Source of the DNA: a virus
Virus record (IMG/VR): IMGVR_UViG_3300027659_000158
Location: 1-28,946 of that record
Direction: 5' to 3' (one strand)
Length of the DNA stretch: 28,946 bases
In this document: positions 7,158-14,399 of the stretch, piece by piece
How the letters are laid out: every line of letters starts with the position of its first letter
Numbering within the stretch: the first letter of the stretch is position 1
The notes under the pieces: generated by a model
What the model saw: only the letters and a program-made list of their open reading frames with translations
What the model was told of the DNA's origin: nothing
The model's database searches: none
Position numbers and translations under genes: made by a program

Positions 7158-7792
7158 TACTTCAACTCCTTTGATATTTGATTAAACTCGTTAGTAAGAA
7201 GATCCCTAAGTTTCTGATCCAACTTCAATGAGCCATCCTTGGGAAGTTTTTGATTCAGTCTTTTACCTATCACATCCCTGAGATTAGAAAGCTCGTTTTC
7301 CATGAATTGCTTATTGATTGTTGCCTTGGCAGCTTTAAAAATATCTGTAAGAAATTCGTAGTCGTTTTTCTGACATTCTTTTGCAAGCTCATCGTAGAAC
7401 ATAGACAACCATTTGACTTGATCTTTGTCTTCTTTTGCTGCTGCTGCTTTGATATCACCATCAGGATTTACTGGTGGAGTAGGTGGAGCGGGAGCGGGTT
7501 CATCACCGATCACAACAGATGTAAACGCTGGATCAGATGGGCCAGATTCGTTTCCAACATAAGCAAACAATCTGTACACACCTTGGATTTGCGAAGTGAC
7601 TACCAAGGTTTTAGAATCTTTAAGCAAATCAACAGGGAAAATATTTAGTCCTTTGTCGATTGAAACCCATTTTACAAACTTGGATTCTGTCTTTGCTGGA
7701 ACGCTTATAAACGCTCCCGGTTGCCCAGAAACCTTTGCAGGGAGTTCTATAGTTGGAATTTGAAGAAACACTAAAAACAAGATGTTTATCAT
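7157..7792 (-). CDS. Secreted Ig-like domain protein of planctomycete type
   Basis: 211 residues. ATG at 7792 overlaps the stop of the HNH frame, with AAGGAATC as ribosome site. Residues 1-13 (MINILFLVFLQIP) form a short hydrophobic leader. Residues 17-95 form an Ig/PKD-like beta domain (SGQPGAFISVPAKTES, KWVSIDKGLNIFPVDLL, GVYRLFAYVGNESGPS). A Pro-rich linker follows (DEPAPAPPTPPVNPDGD), then a charged helical region to the end. This layout, with 'VsikaeTdg..VkW...d.GLnvfP.dLL...YRLlAyt...g..S', is one I know from Gemmata and relatives and is a host clue. In the lysis cassette it may bind the envelope. The function is not established. Confidence 0.7.
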   Translation of the reverse strand: MINILFLVFLQIPTIELPAKVSGQPGAFISVPAKTESKFVKWVSIDKGLNIFPVDLLKDSKTLVVTSQIQGVYRLFAYVGNESGPSDPAFTSVVIGDEPAPAPPTPPVNPDGDIKAAAAKEDKDQVKWLSMFYDELAKECQKNDYEFLTDIFKAAKATINKQFMENELSNLRDVIGKRLNQKLPKDGSLKLDQKLRDLLTNEFNQISKELK

Positions 7793-8079
7793 GGTCGATT
7801 CCTTATTTTTTCAGCAATCACTTTACAGTCTAATAAACAGGTGGGGTTATAAGACCGCCAGTTTTTTAAATGCCCCAGAAGCAAATGGCAAACTCTACAC
7901 AATGTTGCCATGTTTTTTCTGTCATATTCCCCTTCTGGATATAGTGAATACGGTATCAGATGATGCACTTGTAGTTTTTGGGGATCTTCTTCAAGGCAAG
8001 CTATACAGCAGGGGTTATCTGCAATATATTCATTCCTCTCTTTGCCCCAATTCGATCCCCGATTATAAAAAAACGGAGA
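7789..8079 (-). pseudogene. HNH endonuclease domain without its own start codon (frameshift-dependent or broken)
   Basis: This frame is open for 96 residues after a TGA at 8082-8080 but contains no ATG, GTG or TTG before the conserved core. Numbered from 8079: C25-x2-C28 and C61-x2-C64 are zinc knuckles, His39-His40 (LQVHHLIPY) is the HNH histidine, Asn56 lies in DRKNMATLC, and His65/His70 lie in CHLLLGHL, followed by the family tail KNWRSYNP and IRNRP. This matches a well-known phage HNH family, complete from the zinc knuckle to the C-terminus. It lies in the +1 frame relative to the 8063-8383 gene and overlaps its end at a T7 run, so a +1 slip would yield a 197-residue fusion. Otherwise it starts at an ATT (plausible ribosome site AGAGAGG), or the run was mis-sequenced. 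Confidence 0.8.
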
Positions 8080-8383
8080 TCAATAACTTTAGTGCAGTCT
8101 TCAAAACGATTGCCCAAGGAATTATTCCAATCGTAACTGGGTTGCCGTGGAAATCACCTTGAGGAATCGCTTGCTCAAGAATTGCTGCAAAATCTTCAAG
8201 AGACACTTCTGGTTCTTCAAAAATTAGTTTATCGTCAGGAACAACTTGATCGGCAGCATAGCCAACAATGTTCCAAAGTGCATTACAAAATTCTTTGTTG
8301 CCTACATCTGGACTCTTTCCACGGAGTCTGTTCACAACGAGCATCATGGCATCTGTAGGCATACTTTTTGGAAAATCAATCAT
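8063..8383 (-). CDS. Hypothetical protein with hydrophobic C-terminus, between holin-like gene and HNH
   Basis: 106 residues. ATG at 8383 overlaps the TGA of the upstream gene (ATGA), and an AAGGAAG ribosome site lies within that gene. The N-terminal part (MIDFPKSMPTDAMMLVVNRL) is helical. An acidic middle follows (DDKLIFEEPEVSLEDFAAIL). The C-terminus (IIPWAIVLKTALKLLISVFL) is hydrophobic, ends naturally and may lie in or on the membrane. I recall similar short 'P.d....v..klrg' proteins with a 'PW..llk..l.ll' ending in other phages of this kind, but with no assigned function. It may be a lysis accessory protein. A +1 slip at its final codons would replace Leu106 with the HNH domain. Confidence 0.65.
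   Translation of the reverse strand: MIDFPKSMPTDAMMLVVNRLRGKSPDVGNKEFCNALWNIVGYAADQVVPDDKLIFEEPEVSLEDFAAILEQAIPQGDFHGNPVTIGIIPWAIVLKTALKLLISVFL
8067..8073 (-). promoter_or_regulatory. T7 run, candidate +1 frameshift or slippage site
   Basis: On the minus strand the upstream gene ends GTT TTT TTA TAA. The seven T let tRNA-Phe move forward one base and continue as TAT AAT CGG in the HNH frame, just before the TAA stop. A T6 transcript from polymerase slippage would give the same fusion. A one-base sequencing error would also explain it. Confidence 0.4.
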
Positions 8384-8649
8384 TGCTTCACTTCCTTTTT
8401 TAAAGTTCTGGTGTAATTTAACACCTCTGTTAAAATCCTCAAACTTTCAGCTTGAGCTTTGGCTACCTCGCCAATCGAGTTTTCTAATCGATCTATGAAC
8501 AGCATATGTCTTTGATGTAAGGGTAATAAGATATTACTTCCCAGCCATCCAAAACCTTTATAAGTTGTCCAAAGCATAAAAATCAGAAAACTTAAAGAAA
8601 CCCCGAAACGCTCAAATATGTCGATGATATTGATTTCTGCGAACATCAT
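8380..8649 (-). CDS. Holin-like one-pass membrane protein
   Basis: 89 residues from ATG at 8649. Upstream in-frame starts (TTG, ATG ATG) overlap or crowd the ribosome site; GGAG at 8662-8659 is 9 nt from 8649. Residues 1-15 are amphipathic. Residues 16-37 (FGVSLSFLIFMLWTTYKGFG) form one membrane span. Residues 45-89 are charged and helical (FIDRLENSIGEVAKAQAES), ending in a basic tail (TLKKEVKQ). A single span plus a coiled-coil-like C-terminus resembles BhlA-type and similar class III-like holins. It heads the lysis cassette next to the peptidase, which supports the call. Topology and pore formation are not shown by sequence alone. Confidence 0.65.
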   Translation of the reverse strand: MMFAEINIIDIFERFGVSLSFLIFMLWTTYKGFGWLGSNILLPLHQRHMLFIDRLENSIGEVAKAQAESLRILTEVLNYTRTLKKEVKQ

Positions 8650-8673
8650 TTTCATCATCTCCAATAAATAAGC

Positions 8674-8682
8674 ATTTTATCA
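8674..8682 (-). promoter_or_regulatory. Possible extended -10 promoter for the lysis cassette
   Basis: On the minus strand TGATAAAAT (TG-n-TAAAAT) occurs in the gap between the Pro-Thr spike gene and the holin-like gene, 25-30 nt ahead of the start. No good -35 is seen at 17 nt. The location before the lysis genes makes it worth noting, with low confidence. Confidence 0.3.
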
Positions 8683-8717
8683 TTTAAGGCCCAAAATTGG
8701 AACAGTTTTTTGACCTT

Positions 8718-9365
8718 TTAAACAGAAATATAAATTGATGTTACGATCAAATAAGTCATACCGGGATACCCTCCACCAATGCTGAAAAGTATAGCCAAAG
8801 AGTCACCAGAAGAAATTCCTATCGTTCCAGTAAAACTCATTCCATTGGCATACAAAACACCTTCTATGTAAGTTCCATTGATCGTAACATAACCCATTGC
8901 ACCAGAACTCATCATGTCATAAAGACTAAAATTATAATAAAGAGTTCCGCTAACCGAAGCTTGGTAATTTATTGTCAGCGAATCATTAACATAACCTGTT
9001 AATGGAGACATCATTGAGCCATCACCAGTAACTGTATGACTACTGCTGGTCTCTGAAATTTTGACTAAATTTGGTGTAGGAGTAGGAGTAGGTGTAGGAG
9101 TAGGAGTAGGGCTAGGTGTTGGTGTTGGAGTCGGAGTAGGAGTAGGTGTAGGTGTAGGTGTAGGAGTAGGGCTAGGAGTAGGAGTAGGAGTCGGTGTAGG
9201 AGTCGGTGTGGGTGTGGGGGTTGGTGTGGGAGTGGGTGTAGGAGTGGGGGTAGGAGTAGGAGTAGGGCTAGGTGTTGGTGTTGGAGTCGGAGTAGGACTT
9301 GGACTAGGGGTAGGTGCAACATTTTTAATATTTACCACTCTGGAAGTAAAATTAGTTACTGTCAT
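8718..9365 (-). CDS. Tail spike/fibre with Pro-Thr repeat stalk and beta tip domain
   Basis: 215 residues, starting with ATG at 9365, not the upstream 9428 ATG that lies inside the neighbouring gene. GGAG is 10 nt upstream. Residues 1-17 ([17 protein letters not shown]) are a short anchor. Residues 18-98 are an almost pure Pro-Thr/Pro-Ser repeat, probably an extended rigid stalk. Residues 99-215 are a beta-rich tip ([29 protein letters not shown], ending SIYISV). The tip aligns by eye with the C-terminal domain of the 1393-2301 protein, so the two share a tip module. It lies directly before the lysis cassette as the last fibre gene. A host-surface or decoration adhesin is likely. Confidence 0.75.
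   Translation of the reverse strand: MTVTNFTSRVVNIKNVAPTPSPSPTPTPTPTPSPTPTPTPTPTPTPTPTPTPTPTPTPTPTPTPSPTPTPTPTPTPTPTPTPTPSPTPTPTPTPTPTPNLVKISETSSSHTVTGDGSMMSPLTGYVNDSLTINYQASVSGTLYYNFSLYDMMSSGAMGYVTINGTYIEGVLYANGMSFTGTIGISSGDSLAILFSIGGGYPGMTYLIVTSIYISV
9068..9318 (-). repeat. Six-base Pro-Thr coding repeat with internal 156-bp-offset duplication
   Basis: About 40 imperfect 6-bp units (CCNACN type on the minus strand) encode the Pro-Thr stalk. A 47-bp block at 9095-9141 recurs exactly at 9251-9297. The offset of 156 bp is 26 units, which keeps frame and phase, so it looks like expansion by unequal recombination or slippage. Both third positions vary between units, which suggests the tract is old enough to have drifted or is kept imperfect to limit slippage. 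Confidence 0.85.
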
Positions 9366-9366
9366 G

Positions 9367-9696
9367 TTATGAAATCTCCGCACCAAATAAAGAAAAGCCA
9401 ACCGAACCAGCAGTAGATTGAACAACAATTACATCTGTTGCAGATAATGTAATTCCTATTGTGAGAAAAATTGAATCTGAAGCTGCAATAGGGGAATCAT
9501 AAGCAATATACATTTCGTCAGAAATTGATACACCTAACTTTTTAACAGCTATTCTAAAGGTTCTTGCTGATGCGGTTTGATTGCATATTGCTAATGTCGA
9601 AACAATAGTGCTTGTTGCTGCTGGAACTGTATACAAGTTGGTTAGCGTTGCTGCTGAAGGTATAACCTGACCTAGAACCTTATGGACTTGTGGCAT
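9367..9696 (-). CDS. Small virion protein of a widespread phage tail-associated family
   Basis: 109 residues. ATG at 9696 overlaps the preceding TAA (TAATG), with GGGGGT upstream. The sequence ([71 protein letters not shown]) closely follows a family I know from many marine and freshwater phages: 'kvlgQ..p.attlttlYtvPa.tstvvSt..vcNr', ending 'vsfnafG.Eis'. It is generally annotated as hypothetical or as a structural protein beside tail fibres. A single jelly-roll-like beta domain is expected. Its precise position in the virion is unknown. It is co-translated with the fibre gene before it. Confidence 0.75.
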   Translation of the reverse strand: MPQVHKVLGQVIPSAATLTNLYTVPAATSTIVSTLAICNQTASARTFRIAVKKLGVSISDEMYIAYDSPIAASDSIFLTIGITLSATDVIVVQSTAGSVGFSLFGAEIS

Positions 9697-10385
9697 TACA
9701 TACCCCCGAATAAAAATGGATGAAATATGTCTTTTGCAAAATTTGGAATTGCAACGGTTGTCGCTTCAGTTATCTGACCTTTAGAACTTACTGTCAAAAC
9801 AGGAATCGCTGCTACTGAACCATATTTTCCAGAAACTACACCAGTATTAGCAATAGCTAAAGTAATTGTTCCAGAATCTGTAATTGGTGAATCATAAACC
9901 ATAAGGTCAGTAGAATCTATAGCTACCGAACTTACGCTCCCAATAATTCCACCAGTAAGAATTTGCAATGGAGATCCCGGTGTTCCATCTCCAGTAAGAC
10001 TTGCATCGTGACTTACTTCTGTAAGATATATTCCAGACAAATCTGGAATGTCATTGGAAACAAGACTTCTAAAAGAAGGTTGACCAGTAGCATTTGTTTT
10101 GCCACACAAAACTGTATTCTTTGCGACATTTTCAAAAGCTATGTCTATAACACCGCTGGAAACAATCGGACTTCCAGAAACAGAAAAAATAGAAGGTGCT
10201 GTAATTCCAAAGGAACTAGTTGAAGGAGTGGTGCTTTCGTATCTGAAAACAGCAACACTAATATCATCTACAGTTATTACTTTAGAACCGGGATCTGAAG
10301 ATGTTACAACAACTTTCTGATCGTTCACGGAAACCGCAAACGATTCTTGTTGAACAGTCACATTTGCAAAAATATCTGTTGCCAT
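9696..10385 (-). CDS. Tail fibre protein, paralogue of the 14400-14873 protein at the N-terminus
   Basis: 229 residues, ATG at 10385 with AAGGGT upstream. Residues 1-50 (NVTVQQESFAVSVNDQKVVV ... VAVFRYESTT) align with the start of the 14400-14873 protein (KVTVQEEPVKVLVTQSKIVA ... VAVFRYETTT), which suggests a common baseplate-anchoring domain. The rest consists of fibre-type repeats: SVSGSPIVSSGVIDIAF, NDIPDLSG, YDSPITDSGTITLAI and SSKGQITEATT, which are frequent in cyanophage-like tail fibres. It ends with FLFGGM. No chaperone or enzymatic domain is visible. It is the distal partner in the fibre cluster. Confidence 0.75.
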   Translation of the reverse strand: MATDIFANVTVQQESFAVSVNDQKVVVTSSDPGSKVITVDDISVAVFRYESTTPSTSSFGITAPSIFSVSGSPIVSSGVIDIAFENVAKNTVLCGKTNATGQPSFRSLVSNDIPDLSGIYLTEVSHDASLTGDGTPGSPLQILTGGIIGSVSSVAIDSTDLMVYDSPITDSGTITLAIANTGVVSGKYGSVAAIPVLTVSSKGQITEATTVAIPNFAKDIFHPFLFGGM

Positions 10386-10398
10386 TTTTATACCCTTA

Positions 10399-10896
10399 TT
10401 AAATTAATTCTACTTCTTCTGTAGTTGTTGCAGATTCAACTGCTCTTCTTTTTGCTGCAAAATCTTCTGACATTTGTGATCTTGCTGCACCATATCTAAG
10501 AAGTAAAATAGTCATTTCAGATATTGTTTCAAAATTAACAACTGAATTATTCATGGCTATAATTGATGGTACAGCAAGGCCCATTGATGCTGCTTCTTTT
10601 GCTAATGAGAAAACACCCACTAAAAGAGCAACATCAGACGCAGTAATACCAAGATTAAAACCTTGACCAGAATCCCAACCTGTTTTCTCTACTTCAAGCC
10701 ATTCAGCGTCTATTTGCTTTAACTTTGATTCTTTTGCTAAAGATAAAGGAAAGTCTTCAATAGCTTTATTCACTAAAACTAATTGAGCTTCTGTAGGTTC
10801 AGAGATGTAGTCTACTCGGTAGGTTCCATCCCCATTGTCGGAGATACCGTGTATTGGGGCAATCGAGTTAATCTTTTCGTGTAATACAATTAACAT
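10399..10896 (-). CDS. Tail fibre assembly/accessory-like protein (DUF4376-like)
   Basis: 165 residues. ATG at 10896 with AGAAAGGAATC upstream. Residues 1-50 contain DNGDGTYRVDYISEPTEAQL. The middle has EWLEVEKTGWDSGQGFNLGI followed by a helical region (DVALLVGVFSLAKEAASMGL), and the C-terminus is helical and charged (YGAARSQMSEDFAAKRRAVE). The pattern 'GW.sgqGf.lgit..dv.lL.g....Ake....g' is like DUF4376, which is found in or next to phage tail fibre genes. The family call is from memory and not verified. Its place between fibre genes suggests a fibre accessory or chaperone. Confidence 0.55.
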   Translation of the reverse strand: MLIVLHEKINSIAPIHGISDNGDGTYRVDYISEPTEAQLVLVNKAIEDFPLSLAKESKLKQIDAEWLEVEKTGWDSGQGFNLGITASDVALLVGVFSLAKEAASMGLAVPSIIAMNNSVVNFETISEMTILLLRYGAARSQMSEDFAAKRRAVESATTTEEVELI

Positions 10897-10918
10897 TGTG
10901 ATTCCTTTCTAAAGTAAC

Positions 10919-11806
10919 TTAACACCAAAAAGTACCTTCAAGAAGACCTTGAATGTAAGTGCTACTAGTACCATATTGCATCATTGTAATATAATGATAT
11001 CCTAGAACTGATCCCCTAGTTGAGTAAGTTCTTCCTGCTCGGCTGGTAACATCTATAGTGTCATAACCCGGTGTTCCCCCATCCCATGCAGCAGCTTGAG
11101 AAGTAATCGCTCCGGTTGAAGCACAGCCAAACCCAACTGATATTCCACGGTCTAATCCAACTACATAGCCTATTATTAAACCAGTATCCGCTCTCCACGC
11201 TCTCCATGCTGCTGTGGTGTAAGTGTGTCCTGTGTAACCATAATAAGTATAAGTATCCATTTTAACTGCTCGCTCTACTTGATTATTCACATTCCACACA
11301 AGCCTATTATTAAGACTGTCTGCTGTGGTAGTAGTTGAAGTAGTTCTAAATGTACCTAAGTATCTTCTAGTTAAAGCACCTGTCTTTAGATATACACCAT
11401 CTGTCAAAGCTAAAGAAGTAGCTCTTGCTGTATCTGAAGTCCATGCAAGAGATTCTAAAGTTAATGTTCCTGAGTTGTTGTACATAAACACATCGTAGTT
11501 TCTTCCAGATATTAAAGTTCCTAATGCCAATGTTCTTTCTGTAAAGGAATAAGAAGACCAGCTTGTACCATCATAAAGACTAATTCTATTCCCATTGTAT
11601 GGGGTGTAGTAAAGCGTTGAGGTGCTTATATCAGTCGTTGGAACAGGAACACCAGAGCTAACTGTGAGTCTTCCAGATGAAAAAACATTGCCAATTGAAG
11701 TAGAAGGTTGTGTTGAGAGCCATGCCGTACCATTCCATGTCCATGACTTATTATTATAAGAATAGACTTGGTTTGTTGATGGAGATGCTGGAAAGTCAAC
11801 TGGCAT
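10919..11806 (-). CDS. Receptor-binding tail fibre protein A
   Basis: 295 residues. ATG at 11806 with AAAGGA upstream. Residues 1-35 include the compact repeat NNKSWTWNGTAWLS typical of phage fibre N-termini. Residues 45-180 (GRLTVSSGVPV, LYYTPYNGNRISLYDG, LTRRYLGTF, NNRLVWNVNNQVERA) form a domain widespread in phage fibres ('GRLTL.sGvPv...d......lyYtPY.Gn.i.lydG...... RRYLGti...... WNy.NrV'). The C-terminal 115 residues are variable, ending GYHYITMMQYGTSSTYIQG. The same domain occurs in the next upstream gene, so they are tandem paralogues. A host receptor-binding role is likely from fibre context; no ligand is predicted. Confidence 0.8.
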   Translation of the reverse strand: MPVDFPASPSTNQVYSYNNKSWTWNGTAWLSTQPSTSIGNVFSSGRLTVSSGVPVPTTDISTSTLYYTPYNGNRISLYDGTSWSSYSFTERTLALGTLISGRNYDVFMYNNSGTLTLESLAWTSDTARATSLALTDGVYLKTGALTRRYLGTFRTTSTTTTADSLNNRLVWNVNNQVERAVKMDTYTYYGYTGHTYTTAAWRAWRADTGLIIGYVVGLDRGISVGFGCASTGAITSQAAAWDGGTPGYDTIDVTSRAGRTYSTRGSVLGYHYITMMQYGTSSTYIQGLLEGTFWC

Positions 11807-11815
11807 AAAATTCCT

Positions 11816-13366
11816 TTAGCATAAAAGAATACCACTAGCTTGAAAATCGTAATATGTAGCAGCACCAGCCGATTCTGTATTCTGTAATCCAGTTAGGTAG
11901 TGAAATCCCAGATTAACTTGACCAAGTGAAGTTATTGATCTTCTGGTAAATCCTGCTGGCCTATCGTCTACTACTGCTACACCAAATTGAACTGTTGTTG
12001 AATCAATTGCAATCAAAACATTACAGCTAGTTCCACCACTCATTACAGGAGCATATACAGTAGCTAAAAATGTTTCTGCATTTATTCCTGTTATAAAATA
12101 CAACCTAGTAATGCTTGTTCCACCGTTGTATTCTCTAACACCTCCATTATAAGAATGGCTAAGAGAATATACATATCCTTGCATGGATCTTGAAACTTTA
12201 TTGTTAAAATTCCAAACAAGCCTGTTGGTTGTTGAGTCTGTAAACTGTGTAGAAGCATTACTTCTTATTGATCCTAAATATCGTCTGGTGGTGTCAGAGG
12301 TTTTAACATAGACTCCATTTAAGAGTGATATCGCACTAGACCTAGTGGTGTCGTTAGTCCACGCTGAACTGTACTCTAGCGTAACTGTTGATCCGCTTAC
12401 ATAGGCGAATATATCGTAATTAGAATTAGCTGACAAACCCGAAGTTGTTATTGATAATTCAGCAAAGGTATAAGCGTTCCAGTTTGTTCCGTTATAGAGG
12501 CTAAGAAGATTTCCATTGTATGGAGTGTAGTAAACAGTTGTTTTTGCTGTCTGATCTGTTGACGAAACAGGAACACCAGACTCTAGAGTAAGTCTACCAT
12601 TAGATTGTATAGCAGCAGCACCAACGCTAGGGCTTCCAGCTTCTACCCATTGAGAGGTGCTTCCGTCATTTATGTAAACTAACAACGCTGCATCGTCTGT
12701 GTCGTACCAATGATCTCCAACAGCAGGGCTTGAAGGTGCAGATGAACTAGCCGTGTAATTAACTCTGCTTGTCCATGTAGGGGCAGATGTTGCATTGGAT
12801 TGCAATACTTGCCCTGCTGTTCCCGCTGCAAGAAAACTTGTTGCACCAGATCCTGTGTTGTACGGAACTTGACCAGCACCACCACCAGCAAGATTAGTCG
12901 AAATTGATGCTGTTCCAGTTAATGAAGCGGTAATTGTTCCAGCAGAAAAGTTTCCAGAAGCATCTCTTTGAACAACAAAAGAAGCGGTGTTTGCACTCGC
13001 TGCGTTAATCCCAATCGTACCTGTCGAAGTTATCGTTCCACCAGTAATTGGTGAAGTTGTTGCTATTGATGTTACTGTTCCAGATGCAGTTCCACTAGAA
13101 GCAGCAGTTATTCTTCCTTGGGCATTGACAGTAATATTACTATTTGTGTACGAACCAGCAGTGACAGCAGTTGTGCTTAACTGAGTGTTAGATACTGTTC
13201 CAGTATGATCAGAAAACGCTAAAGACGAAACCAAAACATTTGCATTACCCGCAGCATTTCCAATCCAAATCTTACCATCGGTAGCATTAATACCGAGTTC
13301 TCCACTCGCTAATGTAGGAGTATTAGAAGCTGTGTAAGATCGTTTTGGTTTAATGGTGTTAGCCAT
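11816..13366 (-). CDS. Long tail fibre with repeat stalk and receptor-binding domain B
   Basis: 516 residues from ATG at 13366, which overlaps the previous TGA by one base (TGATG). A TTG three bases earlier is not needed. Residues 1-50 (RSYTASNTPTLASGELGIN, DGKIWIGNAAGN) form a phage fibre head repeat. Residues 50-250 are Ser/Thr/Gly-rich stalk repeats (ITVNAQGRITAAS, ATTSPITGGTITSTGTIGI). Residues 257-395 are the GRLT/YYTPYNGN/RRYLG domain shared with protein A. The final 120 residues are unique, ending in GFHYLTGLQ and a Cys. Shared core with divergent tip suggests two alternative or complementary receptor specificities. Confidence 0.8.
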   Translation of the reverse strand: MANTIKPKRSYTASNTPTLASGELGINATDGKIWIGNAAGNANVLVSSLAFSDHTGTVSNTQLSTTAVTAGSYTNSNITVNAQGRITAASSGTASGTVTSIATTSPITGGTITSTGTIGINAASANTASFVVQRDASGNFSAGTITASLTGTASISTNLAGGGAGQVPYNTGSGATSFLAAGTAGQVLQSNATSAPTWTSRVNYTASSSAPSSPAVGDHWYDTDDAALLVYINDGSTSQWVEAGSPSVGAAAIQSNGRLTLESGVPVSSTDQTAKTTVYYTPYNGNLLSLYNGTNWNAYTFAELSITTSGLSANSNYDIFAYVSGSTVTLEYSSAWTNDTTRSSAISLLNGVYVKTSDTTRRYLGSIRSNASTQFTDSTTNRLVWNFNNKVSRSMQGYVYSLSHSYNGGVREYNGGTSITRLYFITGINAETFLATVYAPVMSGGTSCNVLIAIDSTTVQFGVAVVDDRPAGFTRRSITSLGQVNLGFHYLTGLQNTESAGAATYYDFQASGILLC

Positions 13367-14388
13367 CAAAAAGTACCCCCATCAACGATCACACCATCAA
13401 GTACAGTTGCAGAAAGAACAGTATTTCCGTTTATCTTAAATGCTTTTCCACTAGCAAGATTAATGTGGTCTGAGAAATCCCATGAGGTTGTTGCAGCAGT
13501 ATACAGTATCGTGTGATCTGAGACTGACTTCAAGGTTATACCACCTCCATCCGCTGTGGATTCGCTGGGTGTGGTAACTTTTCCAAGCTCAATGTTCTTG
13601 TCTGCTACTGTTAAAGTTGTCGAGCTAATTGTGGTTATAGAGCCTTGAACTTCTAAAGTACCAGTAATTGTTACATTTCCAGAAACAGTTCCACCAGATG
13701 TAGACAAATAACTAAGTGCTGGAATATCAGCAGCAACTAATGCACGAAAAGTAGGAGTTGCAGCAGATCCAGTTGTTGGGCCTGACCAAACATAATTCGC
13801 TGTTTGCGTTGCTAATGAAAGAGCAAGTGTACCGCTTGTTGTAATAGGTGAACCAGAAACAGAAAGGATCGAAGTTGGAACTGTTGCAGCAACCGAAGTT
13901 ACTGTTCCTGTTCCGTATGAAGTAGTGTCCAATGACCAAGTGTTGGCAGCAGTCTTTTTTAGCAGTCCTGATGTGCCAGCCAATGCAGCAATTGCATCAA
14001 GATCAGCATCCCAAGCTTGTACATTCGTTCCGATTGCTAAACCTAAAGCGGTTCTTGCATCTGATGCTGTTGAACTTCCAGTACCACCTCTGTTGACAGG
14101 TAATGTAAATCCAGAGGGAAAAGTTATTGATGTGTTGGTAAAACTTACAGCGTTAGAAAATGTTTTTTCTCCAGAAACAGTTTGGGTTGTTCCAATTGTT
14201 ACAAACCCGCCTGTTCCCGCAATAGCGGTAATAGAAGAAGCAATGCCAGATCCAGCATCACCAAACCCATAATAAAGAGTATTGTCATTTTCGTTATATA
14301 ATAGCTCCCCATTATAAATTCCTGTTACACCGCTTACACCCGCTGCACCTGACGAACTTCTACGCTTAATTCTGATTACATTAGCCAT
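13366..14388 (-). CDS. Tail fibre protein with cyanophage-like stalk repeats
   Basis: 340 residues. ATG at 14388 with AGGAG upstream. Starts MANVIRIKRRSSSGAAGVSG and has GELLYNENDNTLYYGFGD, the 'geLayne.d..LyyG.gd' head-of-fibre motif of many aquatic phage fibres. The central repeats include PVNRGGTGSSTASDARTALG and WDADLDAIAALAGTSG. A C-terminal domain has TLTVADKNIELGKVTTPSES, INLASGKAFKINGNTVLSA and the end VDGGTF. This end resembles the VDGGSF end of the next upstream gene. Known relatives are structural tail fibres. It overlaps the next fibre gene by one base. Confidence 0.8.
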   Translation of the reverse strand: MANVIRIKRRSSSGAAGVSGVTGIYNGELLYNENDNTLYYGFGDAGSGIASSITAIAGTGGFVTIGTTQTVSGEKTFSNAVSFTNTSITFPSGFTLPVNRGGTGSSTASDARTALGLAIGTNVQAWDADLDAIAALAGTSGLLKKTAANTWSLDTTSYGTGTVTSVAATVPTSILSVSGSPITTSGTLALSLATQTANYVWSGPTTGSAATPTFRALVAADIPALSYLSTSGGTVSGNVTITGTLEVQGSITTISSTTLTVADKNIELGKVTTPSESTADGGGITLKSVSDHTILYTAATTSWDFSDHINLASGKAFKINGNTVLSATVLDGVIVDGGTF

Positions 14389-14399
14389 TTTAAAAACTC

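Noticed and set aside
7782-8162. Plus-strand 126-residue ORF
   Set aside because: It is a shadow of the HNH coding frame. The minus frame shows zinc-binding Cys pairs and HNH residues, while the plus product has no ribosome site or family features.
9068-9318. CRISPR or regulatory repeat
   Set aside because: The period is 6 bp, in frame and coding for a Pro-Thr stalk, with no spacers.
9061-9372. Plus-strand Gly-Val repeat ORF
   Set aside because: It is the complement of the Pro-Thr repeat; repetitive DNA gives open frames in most phases.
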